A model generated the notes under the pieces. The model ran no database searches. It saw nothing but the letters and a program-made list of their open reading frames with translations, and was not told the DNA's origin. From the NCBI RefSeq assembly GCF_900129495.1, contig NZ_FQVX01000001.1, positions 1,116,001 through 1,180,000 of the forward strand: a DNA stretch of 64,000 bases, written 5' to 3'. Within the stretch, counting starts at the first letter, position 1, and the number at the start of each line of letters is the position of its first letter. This DNA is from Geodermatophilus nigrescens. GTDB taxonomy: Bacteria; Actinomycetota; Actinomycetes; Mycobacteriales; Geodermatophilaceae. The position numbers and the translations under genes are program-made. Below are positions 36,800 through 46,760 of this stretch, piece after piece.

Positions 36800-37356
36800 C
36801 GGCTGCCGACGGCCCGCCGGGGACGCTCGATCACCGGGTAGCTGCGCCGCACGACGTCGGCGATGGCCGCCGCGACGAACGCCTTGAGCAGGTCGCCGGG
36901 GACGAAGGCGAGCGCGCTGGTGGCCGTGGCCCACAGCGGCGCGTCCAGGACGGCGGCGGTCACCGGGATGCCGACGGCGTAGACGAGCACCATGCCGCCG
37001 AGGACGTTGACGGCCATGCCCCAGGCGACGTTGTAGCGGTCCCACAGGCGCTCGGTGAGCCAGCCGATGAGCGCCGCGGCGAACGGCCAGCTGAACAGGT
37101 AGCCCGCCGTCGGGCCGGCGAAGGGCGCGAGGCCGCCGGCGCCGCTCGAGAGCAGCGGCAGGCCGACCGCGACCAGCAGGAGGAACAGCAGCACGGCGAG
37201 GAAGCCGCGGCGGGCACCCAGGACGGCGCCGGCGAGCATCACGCCGAGGGTCTGCGCGGTGATCGGCACGGCGCCGACGGGGATGGCCGGCAGGGTCCCC
37301 AGCACCGCGATGATCGCGGCGAAGAGGGCGACGTAGGCGAGGTCCCGGGTCTTCAC
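36796..37356 (-). CDS. bioY: Biotin transporter S component BioY
   Basis: A 186-aa, six-TM substrate-binding (S) component. The N-terminal LAYVALFAAIIAVLGTLPAIPVG is split by the VPITAQTLGVMLAGAVLG motif, followed by PFAGPTAGYLFSWP and PGDLLKAFVAAAIA, all typical of BioY. GTG 37356 has GGAGGAG upstream. It is the first gene of bioY-bioM-bioN-MOSC(-yccF). No riboswitch structure is seen upstream; biotin control, if any, would be by a protein repressor not encoded here. Confidence 0.95.
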   Translation of the reverse strand: MKTRDLAYVALFAAIIAVLGTLPAIPVGAVPITAQTLGVMLAGAVLGARRGFLAVLLFLLLVAVGLPLLSSGAGGLAPFAGPTAGYLFSWPFAAALIGWLTERLWDRYNVAWGMAVNVLGGMVLVYAVGIPVTAAVLDAPLWATATSALAFVPGDLLKAFVAAAIADVVRRSYPVIERPRRAVGSR

Positions 37357-37598
37357 GGCGTCTCCTCCACAGGCGGCGGGCGGGCCCGCGAGTTCCCGGC
37401 GGAAGGTACCGGAGTGCGCCGGGGCGGCGGCCGGGCGGGCGCGCCCGCGGGCCCGCCGGGCCGCCTCCGGCGGGTCGCCGGGACCGTCGCGGTGGGTGGC
37501 GGCCCGCTCACCTGCAGAGACGCCCGCCGGTTTGCCCGGCCCTCCCGGGACGTGTTGTCTGGGTGGTGCAAGGCCCTCGGCGAAGGCGGAACACAGGC

Positions 37599-38081
37599 AT
37601 GGCAACCGGGTGGTGGGCATCGCTGTGGTCGTGGGGACGCCATGACCTGGTGGACCCCGTCGATCCCGCGGACACAGGAGGACCGGAGCGGTCGCAGGTC
37701 CCCGACCGGGACCCGCGGCCGGGGCCGGACGCGGGTCCCGCCCCGGAGGAGCGCCCGGCGGCACCACCGGCCGAGCCCCCGCCGGCAGCCCCGGCGGCCC
37801 CGGCAGCGCGGCCGGGACCCCAACCGGGACCCCGACCGGGCCCCCCGCCGGGACCGCCGCCCCCGGATCCCGCACCGGACCGTCCCGCCGTCGCCGTACC
37901 GGCCCAGCGTCAGGCTCCGCACCCGGCTCCGGCCGGGGCGGTGCGGAACGGGACCGGGGCACCGCCCCGGCCCGCCCCGCAGCACCACCACGCCGGCCCT
38001 CCCGGCCGGCCCGGGTCACCCCCCGACCCGGTGCGCAGCGCCCCGCTGCGTCCCCCTCCGAGAACGACAGGAGCCCCATCC
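37599..38081 (+). other. Pro-rich in-frame segment upstream of the Roadblock gene
   Basis: From ATG 37599 the frame is open into the Roadblock gene and would add 161 residues: MATGWWASLWSWGRHDLVD, then an extremely Pro/Ala/Gly-rich stretch. Third positions hold clearly more A than in neighbouring genes (codons such as GGA, GCA, CCA, CAA), which weakens the coding case. If untranslated, this and the rest of the 725-nt gap after bioY hold no other gene that I can see. Confidence 0.35.
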
Positions 38082-38450
38082 GTGGCACAGCTCGACAACG
38101 TCATCGCCGACCTGCTCTCCATCGACGGCGCCAGCGGCGCGGCCATCGTCGACATCGACAGCGGCATGGCCCTCGCCTACGGCGGCACGCCCGGCTTCGA
38201 CCTCAACGTCGCGGCCGCGGGCAACTCCAACGTGGTCCGCGCCAAGCTCCGCACGATCTCCGACCTGGAGCTCAAGGACGAGATCGAGGACATCCTCATC
38301 ACGCTGGCCGGCCAGTACCACCTGATCAACGTGCTCAAGGGCCAGGGCAACGCCGGCCTGTTCATCTACCTGGTGCTCAACCGCGTCACCGGGAACCTGG
38401 CGCTGGCCCGGCACAAGCTGCGCGCCGTCGCGGGCGCCGTCGCCGTCTGA
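38082..38450 (+). CDS. Roadblock/LC7 domain protein
   Basis: A 122-aa protein of the Roadblock/LC7 (MglB-like) family, regulators or partners of small Ras-like GTPases. Visible features are LDNVIADLLSIDGASGAAIVDIDSG, MALAYGG, and the C-terminal YHLINVLKGQGNAGLFIYLVL. GTG 38082 has AGGAG at correct spacing and gives a standard standalone length. An alternative start at 37599 would add a Pro-rich N-terminus. No partner GTPase or kinase lies adjacent, unlike typical actinobacterial conservons. Confidence 0.8.
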   Translation: MAQLDNVIADLLSIDGASGAAIVDIDSGMALAYGGTPGFDLNVAAAGNSNVVRAKLRTISDLELKDEIEDILITLAGQYHLINVLKGQGNAGLFIYLVLNRVTGNLALARHKLRAVAGAVAV

Positions 38451-38456
38451 CCCGCT

Positions 38457-38495
38457 CCGGCGCTCTCCCCGGACGGGGGCCGGGGAGGGCGCCGG
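38457..38495. terminator. Convergent hairpin terminator
   Basis: A 16-bp stem with one mismatch (CCGGCGCTCTCCCCGG / CCGGGGAGGGCGCCGG, loop about 7 nt) in the gap between the Roadblock gene and the ABC ATPase gene. Confidence 0.6.
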
Positions 38496-38528
38496 GCAGG
38501 GACGGCCGGGGCGGGGTGACCCGGCCGC

Positions 38529-40100
38529 TCAGGCGGCGGTGGCGGCCTCGACGATGCGGTCGCGGACGGCGTCGACGGCGAGCTCGCTCGTGTCGATCCA
38601 CCGCGCGACGCGGCCACCGGAGACGATGCCGACGCGGTCGCAGCACTCGGCCAGCTCGTCGGGGTCGACCGAGACGACGACCACCGAGGTGCCGTCCGCG
38701 GTGGCCTCGTCGAGCAGCTTGCGCACCTGCGTGCGCGCCCGGACGTCGAGGCCGCGGGTCGGCTCGTGCAGCACGACGACGTCGCGCGGCGCCGAGGACA
38801 TCCACCGCGCCAGCGCCAGCTTGTGCTGGTCGCCGCCGGACAACGCCCCGAACATCGTCGTGATGCTCAGCGTCTTCACGTCGAGCTGGTGCACGGTGCG
38901 GATGACGCCGCGCAGGGTGGCGATCTCGCTGCGCACGTCGGTGAGCGCGCCCCACGCCTCCTGGCTCAGGGTGCGGGCGATCGTCTCGCCCGGGTCGACC
39001 CCGTAGGCGTCGTCGTCGGGCCGGTAGGCCGGCAGGTGCAGCGCGGCGTCGTCCTCGCCGAGGCAGCGCTCCTCGCCGTGCAGGACCAGCTCGTCGGTGA
39101 TCGCCGGCAGCTCGCCGCTCAGCGCGCCCGCGATCTCGCGGACGCCGGAGGAGCGGTGGCCGGTCAGGCCGATCACCTCGCCGCGGCGCAGCACGAGGTC
39201 CACGCCCTCCACGGCGCCGGGCACCCGCAGGTTGCGCACGCGCAGCGCCACCTCGTCCGACGGCGCCAGCCGCGGGGAGGTGCGCGCCGGCACCGGCGCC
39301 GCTCCGGCGGGCTCCGGGACGGCGGGCTCGGGGACGGCGGGCTCCGGGACCGAGGCGGCTGCCGACGCCACGCGGGGCGCCGGCAGGGACACCGGCTCGC
39401 CGACGGTCTCGGCGGCCAGGCGGACCGGGTCGAGCTCGGCGGCGGGGCGGTCGAGGGCGATCCGGCCGTCGCGCAGCACGAGCACCCGGTCGACGACCTC
39501 GAGCATCTCGGGGAGCCGGTGGCTGATGTAGAGGACGCCGCGGCCCTGACGGCTGAGCCGGCCGGTGACGGCGTGCAGGCTCGACACCTCCATCGGCAGC
39601 AGCGCCGCGGACACCTCGTCGAGCACGACCATCCGGGTGTCCTCGGCGAGCACCCGGGCGGTCTCCACCAGGCCGTGCACGAAGTGCGGCAGGTCGCCGA
39701 CCGGGGTGTCGGGGTCGACGTCGAGCGCCACCTCGGCGAGCAGCACCTGGGCCTGCCGGCGCAGCTCGGCCTGCGGCCGGCCGGCCTGCGGGGTGCCGCG
39801 GAAGACGGCCTGGGCGACGGTGAGCGCGGGGTCGATCCGCACCAGCTGCTGGACCACGCCGACGCCGAGGTGGCGGGCGTCGTCGGGGGACAGCGGCGCG
39901 TACGGGTGGCCCATCAGCGTCATCGAGCCGGCGTCGGCGGCGGTGATGCCCGCGAGGACGTCGCCGAGGGTGGACTTGCCGGCCCCGTTGGTGCCGACGA
40001 GCCCGACGACCTCGCCGTCGTCGACGGTGAAGGAGACGTCCCGCAGGACCCGGCGGGCCCCGAAGGACTTCCGCAGACCCTGGACCTGCAGCAGCGCCAT
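38529..40100 (-). CDS. Orphan sugar-type ABC ATPase with degenerate sites
   Basis: A 523-aa double-ATPase protein resembling RbsA/XylG/MglA sugar importers. NBD1 has Walker A GTNGAGKST and Walker B MVVLDEVSAAL, but its signature reads PHFVHGLVE instead of LSxGxxQ. NBD2 has GHRSSGVREI for Walker A (no GKS/T), an intact signature LSGGDQHKL, and Walker B VVVLHEPTRGLDV with Asp replaced by His. The NBDs are joined by a linker with VPEPA repeats. No permease or binding protein gene lies nearby. ATG 40100 is preceded by GGGGGAGG and a long leader. Transport function is uncertain. Confidence 0.85.
   Translation of the reverse strand: MALLQVQGLRKSFGARRVLRDVSFTVDDGEVVGLVGTNGAGKSTLGDVLAGITAADAGSMTLMGHPYAPLSPDDARHLGVGVVQQLVRIDPALTVAQAVFRGTPQAGRPQAELRRQAQVLLAEVALDVDPDTPVGDLPHFVHGLVETARVLAEDTRMVVLDEVSAALLPMEVSSLHAVTGRLSRQGRGVLYISHRLPEMLEVVDRVLVLRDGRIALDRPAAELDPVRLAAETVGEPVSLPAPRVASAAASVPEPAVPEPAVPEPAGAAPVPARTSPRLAPSDEVALRVRNLRVPGAVEGVDLVLRRGEVIGLTGHRSSGVREIAGALSGELPAITDELVLHGEERCLGEDDAALHLPAYRPDDDAYGVDPGETIARTLSQEAWGALTDVRSEIATLRGVIRTVHQLDVKTLSITTMFGALSGGDQHKLALARWMSSAPRDVVVLHEPTRGLDVRARTQVRKLLDEATADGTSVVVVSVDPDELAECCDRVGIVSGGRVARWIDTSELAVDAVRDRIVEAATAA
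39306..39350 (-). repeat. Three 15-bp repeats encoding VPEPA in the ABC linker
   Basis: GGCGGGCTC(C/G)GGGAC occurs three times in tandem (plus-strand reading), encoding PEPAV pentads between the two ATPase domains. Confidence 0.8.
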
Positions 40101-40190
40101 GGCTGGGCGAGCCTCCCCCGGAGAAGGTCACCCGACCAGGGGTCGAGGACCGCGTGGCAGCGTCCCCCGTGACGCTCTGTTCCGTTCCGG

Positions 40191-40196
40191 ATGCTA
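40191..40196 (-). promoter_or_regulatory. Candidate -10 box (TAGCAT) of the orphan ABC gene
   Basis: TAGCAT on the minus strand fits TANNNT and gives a leader of about 80 nt ahead of ATG 40100. Confidence 0.4.
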
Positions 40197-40212
40197 CCCG
40201 CGCGGGCCGGAG

Positions 40213-40245
40213 GCGCCTCCCGGGACGGCGAGTCCCGGGAGGCGC
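40213..40245 (-). terminator. Hairpin terminator of the glbO-alpha-glucosidase operon
   Basis: A perfect 14-bp stem (GCGCCTCCCGGGAC / GTCCCGGGAGGCGC, loop GGCGA) 4 nt past the minus-strand stop at 40250. Confidence 0.7.
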
Positions 40246-40249
40246 GCCG

Positions 40250-41839
40250 TCAGGCGACCAGCCAGACCGCCGCGTCGGCCGGCAGGGTGCCCCCGGCGAC
40301 GTCCTCGCTGGCCAGCAGGACCCGCCCCTCGGGCAGCGGGACCGGCGCCGCCGAGAGGTTCACCAGGCACACCAGCCCGCCCGGGCGGCGGAACGCCAGG
40401 CACCGCTCGGGCGCCGGCAGCCACTCCAGCGACTCGCCGTCGAAGGCGGGGGAGGTGCGGCGCAGCGCCAGCGCGGCCCGGTACAGCGAGAGGACCGAGC
40501 CGGGGTCGGCGGCCTGCGCCTCGGCGGTCAGCGGCGCCCAGCCCGCGGGCATCGGCAGCCAGGTGTCCGGCGAGGTGGAGAACCCGTAGGACGGCGCGTC
40601 GCCCGACCACGGCACCGGGATGCGGCAGGCGTCGCGGCCGCGCTCGGTGTGCCCGGACCGCTCCCAGATCGGGTCCTGCAGCGCCTCGTCGGGCAGGTCG
40701 ACGTCGGGCATGCCGAGCTCGTCGCCGTTGTAGACGTAGGCAGCGCCCGGCAGCGCCAGCTGCAGCAGCGCGGCGGCCCGGGCCCGCCGGGTGCCGGTCT
40801 CCCCGCCGCCGTAGCGGGTGACGTGCCGCGGCCGGTCGTGGTTGGACAGCACCCAGCAGGCGGGCGCGGGCACGCCCGCCACCGAATCCAGCGAGTGGAC
40901 GACGGCGTCGCGCAGGTCGTCGGCGTCCCAGTCGGCGGTCAGCAGCTTGAAGTTGAACGCCAGCTGCAGCTCGTCGGGGCGCAGGTAGCGGGCCAGCCGG
41001 GCGTCGTCGGACACCCAGACCTCGCCCACGGCCATCGTGCCCGGGTAGCCGTCGAGGACGGCGCGGACGCGGCGGTGCACGTCGTGCACGCCCTCCTGGT
41101 CGAAGCGCAGGTCGCCGGGGCCGTGGTCGTCGAGCAGGCCGGTGTCCTCCATCGGCTGCATGTCCGGCAGGCCCGCGGGCTTGGCCATGCCGTGCGCGAC
41201 GTCGATGCGGAACCCGTCGACGCCGCGGTCCAGCCAGAACCGCATCGTCGTCTCGAGGTCGGCGACGACCTCCGGGTGCGTGAAGTCCAGGTCGGGCTGC
41301 TCCGGCGCGAAGACGTGCAGGTACCACTGGCCGTCGGGCACCCGCGACCACGCCGGCCCGCCGAAGACCGACGGCCAGTTGTTCGGGGGCTGCGACCCGT
41401 CGGGCCCGCGGCCGTCGCGGAACAGGTAGCGCGCCCGCTCCGGGGAGCCGGGGCCGGCGGCCAGCGCCGCCTGGAACCAGGCGTGCCGGTCGGAGGTGTG
41501 GTTGGGCACCAGGTCGACGGTGATCCGGATGCCGGCGGCGTGCGCCTCGGCGAGCAGCGCGTCGAACTCCGCCAGGTCGCCGAAGACGGGCTCGACGTCA
41601 CGCGGGTCGGCGACGTCGTAGCCGTGGTCGGCCATCGGCGAGGGGTAGAACGGCGTGATCCACAGCGCGTCGACGCCGAGGGCGGCCAGGTGCGGCAGGC
41701 GGGCGCGGATGCCGGCGAGGTCGCCGACGCCGTCGCCGCTGCCGTCGGCGAAGCTGCGGATGTAGACCTGGTAGAAGACCGCGTCGCGCCACCAGTCGGC
41801 GTCGGTGCGGCGGAACGGGGCGGGGGCAGGGGAGGTCAC
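40250..41839 (-). CDS. aglA: GH13 alpha-glucosidase (AglA-like)
   Basis: A 529-aa cytosolic GH13 enzyme of the oligo-1,6/alpha-glucosidase branch. The N-terminal YQVYIRSFADGSGDGVGDL segment, DLVPNHTS, the nucleophile Asp213 (GFRIDVAHG), acid/base Glu273 (GEVWV) and Asp335 (NHDRPR) are all present. It hydrolyses maltose or isomaltose-type glucosides by family expectation. GTG start; 70 nt after glbO, likely the last gene of the 46760-40250 operon. Mycobacteria also place aglA next to glbO. Confidence 0.94.
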   Translation of the reverse strand: MTSPAPAPFRRTDADWWRDAVFYQVYIRSFADGSGDGVGDLAGIRARLPHLAALGVDALWITPFYPSPMADHGYDVADPRDVEPVFGDLAEFDALLAEAHAAGIRITVDLVPNHTSDRHAWFQAALAAGPGSPERARYLFRDGRGPDGSQPPNNWPSVFGGPAWSRVPDGQWYLHVFAPEQPDLDFTHPEVVADLETTMRFWLDRGVDGFRIDVAHGMAKPAGLPDMQPMEDTGLLDDHGPGDLRFDQEGVHDVHRRVRAVLDGYPGTMAVGEVWVSDDARLARYLRPDELQLAFNFKLLTADWDADDLRDAVVHSLDSVAGVPAPACWVLSNHDRPRHVTRYGGGETGTRRARAAALLQLALPGAAYVYNGDELGMPDVDLPDEALQDPIWERSGHTERGRDACRIPVPWSGDAPSYGFSTSPDTWLPMPAGWAPLTAEAQAADPGSVLSLYRAALALRRTSPAFDGESLEWLPAPERCLAFRRPGGLVCLVNLSAAPVPLPEGRVLLASEDVAGGTLPADAAVWLVA

Positions 41840-41909
41840 CGGGCTCCTCGGGGGTGCGGGCGCGCGCTCCTGACCGGCGTCGGTGACGGCGGGCGGCAGG
41901 GGTCGGGGC

Positions 41910-42344
41910 TCAGGCGGGGGAGAGGTCGCCGGGCGCGTCGTCGGGCCAGCGGTTCTGCATGCTGTGCGCCGCCATCGTCAGGTAGCCCCACAGGGCCGCG
42001 TCCTGCTCGGCGGTCAGGTCGAGGGAGTCGACGGCGTCGCGCATGTGCCGCAGCCACGCGTCGCGCTCGGCCGGGCCGATGGCGAACGGGGCGTGCCGCA
42101 TGCGCAGCCGGGGGTGGCCGCGCTCCTGCGAATACGTCGTCGGGCCGCCCCAGTACTGCTCCAGGAAGCGGCGCAGGCGGGTCTCGGCCCCCTCCCAGTC
42201 GTCCTGGGGGTACAGCGGCGCCAGCACCGGGTCGCTGCGGACACCGGCGTAGAAGCGGGCGACCAGCCGACGGAAGACCGGCTCGCCGCCGACCTCGTCG
42301 TAGAAGGTCCGCGCCGAGGGCAGGGACCGGCTCGCCTCGCTCAT
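41910..42344 (-). CDS. glbO: Group II truncated haemoglobin (GlbO)
   Basis: A 144-aa 2-on-2 globin. The [27 protein letters not shown] start, [24 protein letters not shown], and the proximal His in [10 protein letters not shown] match the TrHbO group, as does Trp in ERDAWLRHM (G8). It binds O2 or CO and may assist terminal oxidases or detoxify peroxide. ATG 42344 overlaps the MFS stop (ATGA). Confidence 0.95.
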   Translation of the reverse strand: MSEASRSLPSARTFYDEVGGEPVFRRLVARFYAGVRSDPVLAPLYPQDDWEGAETRLRRFLEQYWGGPTTYSQERGHPRLRMRHAPFAIGPAERDAWLRHMRDAVDSLDLTAEQDAALWGYLTMAAHSMQNRWPDDAPGDLSPA

Positions 42345-43627
42345 GACACCGATGGTCCCGCAGCGCGGTGCCGTCCCGCCACGCCGGGTCGGGTGCGGAC
42401 CAGCCCGAGCAGCCCGGGGAGGACGGCGACCAGGCCCAGCCCGCCCGCGACGGCGACGACGGCGGCGGGCGGCACCCGCTCGGCCGCAAGCCCCGCGCCC
42501 AGCGCGCCGAGGCCCTGAACGCCGTAGAGACCGCTGACGGCGACGCCGAAGGCCCGGCCGCGGAACGCCGCCGGCACGGCCTGCACGAAGGCGACGTTGA
42601 GCGGGATGAGCCAGCTGCAGCCGAGCCCGCCGACGAACAGCAGGACGACGACCGTGACGAACGCCGCACGCCCGGGGCCGGCCACGAGCGCGACCAGCCC
42701 GGCCAGGAGCACCGGCACCAGCGACGCGACGACGAGCCCCGGGACCATCCGCCCGGCCCGCTCGGTGCCGAGGAACCGGGCCACCACCAGCCCGCCGACG
42801 GTCTGCCCGAGCGGGTTGGCGGCGAGCAGGACGCCGAGCTGCAGCGCGGCGCCGCCCAGGTCGTCGGTGAGCGGCGCGGCGATGCCCTCGGCCACGTTGG
42901 TGAACAGCACGCCGGGCCACAGCAGCGCGATGATCGCCGTCAGGCGCGGGATCCCGCGGATCAGCCGCAGGCCCTCGGCGGTCTCCCGCCACACCGACGC
43001 CGGCTCGTCCGACGACGCGGCCGGCGCCGGCCGCCGCTGCAGGCCGGCGGAGAGCCACACCGCCGAGACGGCGAAGGTGGCGGCGTCCAGCAGCAGCACC
43101 GCCGACGGGCCGAGCAGGCCCACGAGGGCGCCCGCGCCGACGAAGCCGATGACCTGGGCGAGCTGGGAGCTGGTGTTGGTCAGCGAGGAGGCGACGGCGT
43201 AGCGCTCGCCGTCGAGGACGTCGGCCATCAGCGCCGACCGCGCCGACTCGAACGGCGGCGCGCACAGCGAGACGGTGAGCAGCAGCGCCAGCAGGGCCCA
43301 CAGCGGGAGGCCGGGGAGGGCCATGAGCGCGACGAGCACGGCCCGGACGACGTCGCTGACGATCAGCACGCGGTGCCGGGGGAAGCGGTCGGCGATGGTG
43401 GCCAGCACCGGGCCGCCGACCACCCAGGGCAGGAAGCTCAGCCCGAAGGTGACCGCCGCGAGCAGCGGGGAGTCGGTGCGCTGGTAGACGAGGACGGTCA
43501 GCGCCACCCGGGCGAGCTCGTCGCCGATCGTCGACAGGGTGTAGGTGCCGAACAGCGGCCGGAACTCCGGGACGGCGAAGACCGCGCGGAAGGAGGGCCG
43601 CTCGCCTCCGCCGGCCTCCCCGGTCAC
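42341..43627 (-). CDS. MFS transporter
   Basis: A 428-aa, 12-TM major facilitator with the loop 2-3 motif [14 protein letters not shown] and a cytoplasmic loop after TM6. It resembles the EntS/MFS_3 exporters, like the 3892 gene but not a close copy. GTG 43627 overlaps the mscS stop and the stop overlaps glbO, so three genes are translationally coupled. Substrate unknown. Confidence 0.9.
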   Translation of the reverse strand: MTGEAGGGERPSFRAVFAVPEFRPLFGTYTLSTIGDELARVALTVLVYQRTDSPLLAAVTFGLSFLPWVVGGPVLATIADRFPRHRVLIVSDVVRAVLVALMALPGLPLWALLALLLTVSLCAPPFESARSALMADVLDGERYAVASSLTNTSSQLAQVIGFVGAGALVGLLGPSAVLLLDAATFAVSAVWLSAGLQRRPAPAASSDEPASVWRETAEGLRLIRGIPRLTAIIALLWPGVLFTNVAEGIAAPLTDDLGGAALQLGVLLAANPLGQTVGGLVVARFLGTERAGRMVPGLVVASLVPVLLAGLVALVAGPGRAAFVTVVVLLFVGGLGCSWLIPLNVAFVQAVPAAFRGRAFGVAVSGLYGVQGLGALGAGLAAERVPPAAVVAVAGGLGLVAVLPGLLGLVRTRPGVAGRHRAAGPSVS

Positions 43628-44640
43628 GGGACGCCCGTCCCGGTCGCGGTGCTCGCCCCGAGCAGCGGGGGAGGCGTGCGGATGCCCTCGGTGGCGAACC
43701 GCTCCTGCAGCCGCATCCGCAGCTCGCGGGCGACCCTCCACTGGTCGGCGCTGGTGGAGCGGACCTGCAGCCGCATCGTGACGCCGGCAGCGGTGATCTG
43801 CTCGGCGCCCAGCGACTCCGGCTCGGCCAGCAGCACCGCCGACCACTCCTCCTCGACGTACATCGCGTCGGCGACCTCCTGCATCACCGAGCGGCAGCGC
43901 TCGAGGTCGGTGTCGTGCGCGACGGGCATGTCGATGACCACCTGCGCGAAGCCCTGGCTCTTGTTGCCGACCCGCAGGACCTCGCCGTTGCGGGCGTACC
44001 AGACGACGCCGTTGACGTCGCGCAGCCGGGTGATCCGCAGGCCCACGGCCTCGACCGTGCCGCTGGCCTCGCCGAGGTCGACGACGTCTCCGACGCCGTA
44101 CTGGTCCTCGAGGATGATCCCGATCCCGGCGATGAAGTCCTTGACCAGGTTCTGCGCGCCGAAGCCGAGCGCGACGCCCACGACGCCGGCGCTGGCCACG
44201 ATCGGCGCGAGGTCGAGGCCGAGCTCACCGAGCACCAGCACGACGGCGATCCCCATGACCACGAACGACGCGACGCTGCGCAGCACCGAGCCGATCGCCT
44301 CCGCGCGCTGCGTGCGGCGGGCGGCGACCTGCTCGATGACCTGCCCGGCGGCGCCCCGGTTGCGCAGCGGGCGCAGCAGGGTGGGCACCCCGCCGGTGGC
44401 GGTGCGGTCGGTGAGCCGCCGGATGGCGCGGTGGAGCATGAACCGGGCGACGAAGGCGACGACGAGGACCAGCAGGATCCGCGCCGGCTTCTCGATCAGC
44501 GCCTCGGCGTTGTTCGCCAGCCAGTCGATCCCGGACAGGTCGTAGACCTTCGCGCACAGCGTCGTCGGGTCCGAGACGCACTCGGGCATCGAGTCGGCCA
44601 GCCCCGAGTCGGCGGCCGTCACGGAGGGTAGGGCAGTCAT
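43624..44640 (-). CDS. MscS-family mechanosensitive channel
   Basis: A 338-aa small-conductance mechanosensitive channel homologue. A TM core of two or three helices ends in the pore-lining helix [28 protein letters not shown], followed by the beta domain ([28 protein letters not shown]) and a C-terminal alpha/beta domain. ATG 44640 is used; GTG 44643 is adjacent. It releases solutes at hypo-osmotic shock. It lies 14 nt after the oligopeptidase gene. Confidence 0.93.
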   Translation of the reverse strand: MTALPSVTAADSGLADSMPECVSDPTTLCAKVYDLSGIDWLANNAEALIEKPARILLVLVVAFVARFMLHRAIRRLTDRTATGGVPTLLRPLRNRGAAGQVIEQVAARRTQRAEAIGSVLRSVASFVVMGIAVVLVLGELGLDLAPIVASAGVVGVALGFGAQNLVKDFIAGIGIILEDQYGVGDVVDLGEASGTVEAVGLRITRLRDVNGVVWYARNGEVLRVGNKSQGFAQVVIDMPVAHDTDLERCRSVMQEVADAMYVEEEWSAVLLAEPESLGAEQITAAGVTMRLQVRSTSADQWRVARELRMRLQERFATEGIRTPPPLLGASTATGTGVP

Positions 44641-44654
44641 CACCGCCCATCGTG

Positions 44655-46760
44655 TCAGGTCGCGGCGCCGTCCCCGCCACCCGCCGCGCCCCACCCGGAC
44701 AGCCCGGTGGCCGCCGCCAGGAACGCCAGCTGGTCGGCCGCGAGACCCACCGTGCGGCTCACCGCCCGGGCGCCGTGGCCCACCGACGTCTCCCGCCGCA
44801 GCAGCACCGGCGCCTCGCCGCTCGTCGCGGCCTGCAGCGCCGCGGCGAGCTTGCGCGCGTGCAGCGGGTCGACCCGGGTGTCGGACTCGAACGTCGTGAA
44901 CAGCGTCGCCGGGTAGGCGGTGCCCTCGCGGACCGCGTGGTACGGCGAGTAGCCCAGCAGCCAGCCGAGCTCCTCGGGGTCCTCGGCGGTGCCGTACTCG
45001 TCGTTCCAGGTGCGCCCGAGGCCGAAGCGCTCGTACCGCACCATGTCCAGCAGCGGCGCGCTGCACACGACGCCGGCGGCGAGGTCGGGGCGCTGGGTGA
45101 GCGTCGCGCCGACGAGCAGCCCGCCGTTCGAGCCGCCCATCACCGCGAGCTGCGCGTGCGTCGTCCAGCCCTGCGCGACCAGGTGCTCGCCGGCCGCGGC
45201 GAAGTCGTCGAACACGTTCTGCTTGCGCTCGCGCATGCCGGCGCGGTGCCATTCCTCGCCGTGCTCGGAGCCGCCGCGCAGGTTGGCCACCGCCCACACC
45301 CCGCCTGCGGCCACCCAGGCCAGCGCCTGCGCCGAGTACGCGGGGGTGAGCGCCACGTTGAAGCCGCCGTAGCCGTACAGCACGGCCGGGCGCGGGGTGT
45401 CGGGCACCCCGCCGGCCGACAGGACGAACAGGTGCACCGGCGTCCCGTCGCGCGAGGTCGCGTGCGTCTCGACGACGGTCAGGTCCGGCACCTCGCCGGC
45501 CACGGGGGCGCGCTCGTCCTCGACCAGCGCGGTGGGCTCGGCGGCGTCCCAGCGCAGCACCGACGGCGGGGTGGAGTGGTCGGTGTACCCGACCCAGGCG
45601 GTCGTCCCGCCCTCCGGCGGGGCGCTCACCCCGGAGACGCTGCCGGCGCCGAGGCCGGTCACCCCGGCCAGGCGGCCGGAGCCGTCCCCGGCCCAGACCG
45701 ACAGCCGGTCGGTGGCGTCCACCGAGTGGACGGCGAGCACCTGCAGCGACCCGTCCGCGCCGTCGACCAGCGCGACGTCGGAGAGCACACCGTCCTCCGC
45801 CTCCGGGACGACGTCGGCCCACGCGCCGACCGGCCAGGTCGCCTCGTCGGCCGGGTCGGCGACGGCGAGCCGCCAGCGCGGGGTGCCGCGGTCGCTCAGC
45901 AGCCAGAGCCGGCCGTCGCGGGCCACCCAGGCGGCGGTCTGCGCGTCGACGCCGACCTGCAGCTCGCGCAGCTCCCCGGTCCCGCCCAGGTCGGCGAGCC
46001 ACACGTCGTCGCGGGGGGCGGTGCCGGCCGAGGCGGAGACGACCAGCCAGCGGCCGTCGCGGCTGACCCGCACGCCGTAGTAGTTCGTGGGGTCGAGCCC
46101 CTCCCCGTGCACGAGGACGTCGCCGTCGGGGTCCGCGCCGACGCGGTGGCGCCACACCCGGCGGTGGAACTGCTCCTCGCCGGCGGGTACCTGTCCCGGC
46201 GCCAGCCGGCGGACGTAGAACAGCTCCTCGCCGCCGGGCAGCCAGGCGACGGGGGAGTAGCGGCAGCGGTCGACCGGCCCGTCGAGCTGCTCGCCGGTCG
46301 CGACGTCGAGGACGTACAGCCGCGACTCCTCGTCGCCGCCGGTGGACAGCTGGTAGGCCAGCCGGTCGCCCTCCCACGACGGCGACCAGGCGTCGAGCGT
46401 CGTCGTGCCGGAGGGGTCGACCGCCACCGGGTCGACCAGGACGCGCACGGTGCCGTCGGCCTCGCGGACCCGCAGGACGGCGTGCTCCTGGCCGGGGTCG
46501 CGGCGGGTGGAGAAGGCGCGGCCGCCGCGGTGCACCGGGACGCCCACGGCGCCGGCGTGCACGAGCCGCTCGAGCCGGGCGGCGAACCCCGGCCGCAACG
46601 GCAGGGCGCCGAGGACGCCGGCGGTCAGCGCGTCCTGCGCCTCCGTCCAGGCCCGCGTCCGCGGGTCGGCCGGGTCCTCGAGCCAGCGGTAGGGGTCGGC
46701 CACGCGGTGGCCGTGCAGGTCCTCGACGAGGTCGAGCCGTTCGGCGTCGGGGTAGCGCAC
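44655..46760 (-). CDS. Prolyl oligopeptidase (S9)
   Basis: A 701-aa serine peptidase. The N-terminal [17 protein letters not shown] segment is diagnostic of S9A, a central seven-bladed propeller follows, and the alpha/beta hydrolase domain has nucleophile Ser in GGSNGG, Asp in ESDTRV and His in GHGAR. No signal peptide, so it is cytosolic and cleaves short proline-containing peptides. The GTG start is divergent from the HNH gene, 132 nt apart. Confidence 0.94.
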   Translation of the reverse strand: MRYPDAERLDLVEDLHGHRVADPYRWLEDPADPRTRAWTEAQDALTAGVLGALPLRPGFAARLERLVHAGAVGVPVHRGGRAFSTRRDPGQEHAVLRVREADGTVRVLVDPVAVDPSGTTTLDAWSPSWEGDRLAYQLSTGGDEESRLYVLDVATGEQLDGPVDRCRYSPVAWLPGGEELFYVRRLAPGQVPAGEEQFHRRVWRHRVGADPDGDVLVHGEGLDPTNYYGVRVSRDGRWLVVSASAGTAPRDDVWLADLGGTGELRELQVGVDAQTAAWVARDGRLWLLSDRGTPRWRLAVADPADEATWPVGAWADVVPEAEDGVLSDVALVDGADGSLQVLAVHSVDATDRLSVWAGDGSGRLAGVTGLGAGSVSGVSAPPEGGTTAWVGYTDHSTPPSVLRWDAAEPTALVEDERAPVAGEVPDLTVVETHATSRDGTPVHLFVLSAGGVPDTPRPAVLYGYGGFNVALTPAYSAQALAWVAAGGVWAVANLRGGSEHGEEWHRAGMRERKQNVFDDFAAAGEHLVAQGWTTHAQLAVMGGSNGGLLVGATLTQRPDLAAGVVCSAPLLDMVRYERFGLGRTWNDEYGTAEDPEELGWLLGYSPYHAVREGTAYPATLFTTFESDTRVDPLHARKLAAALQAATSGEAPVLLRRETSVGHGARAVSRTVGLAADQLAFLAAATGLSGWGAAGGGDGAAT

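Noticed and set aside
37357-37598. Possible riboswitch upstream of bioY
   Set aside because: No cobalamin, TPP or other conserved riboswitch core is visible; bioY has a normal RBS right before its GTG.
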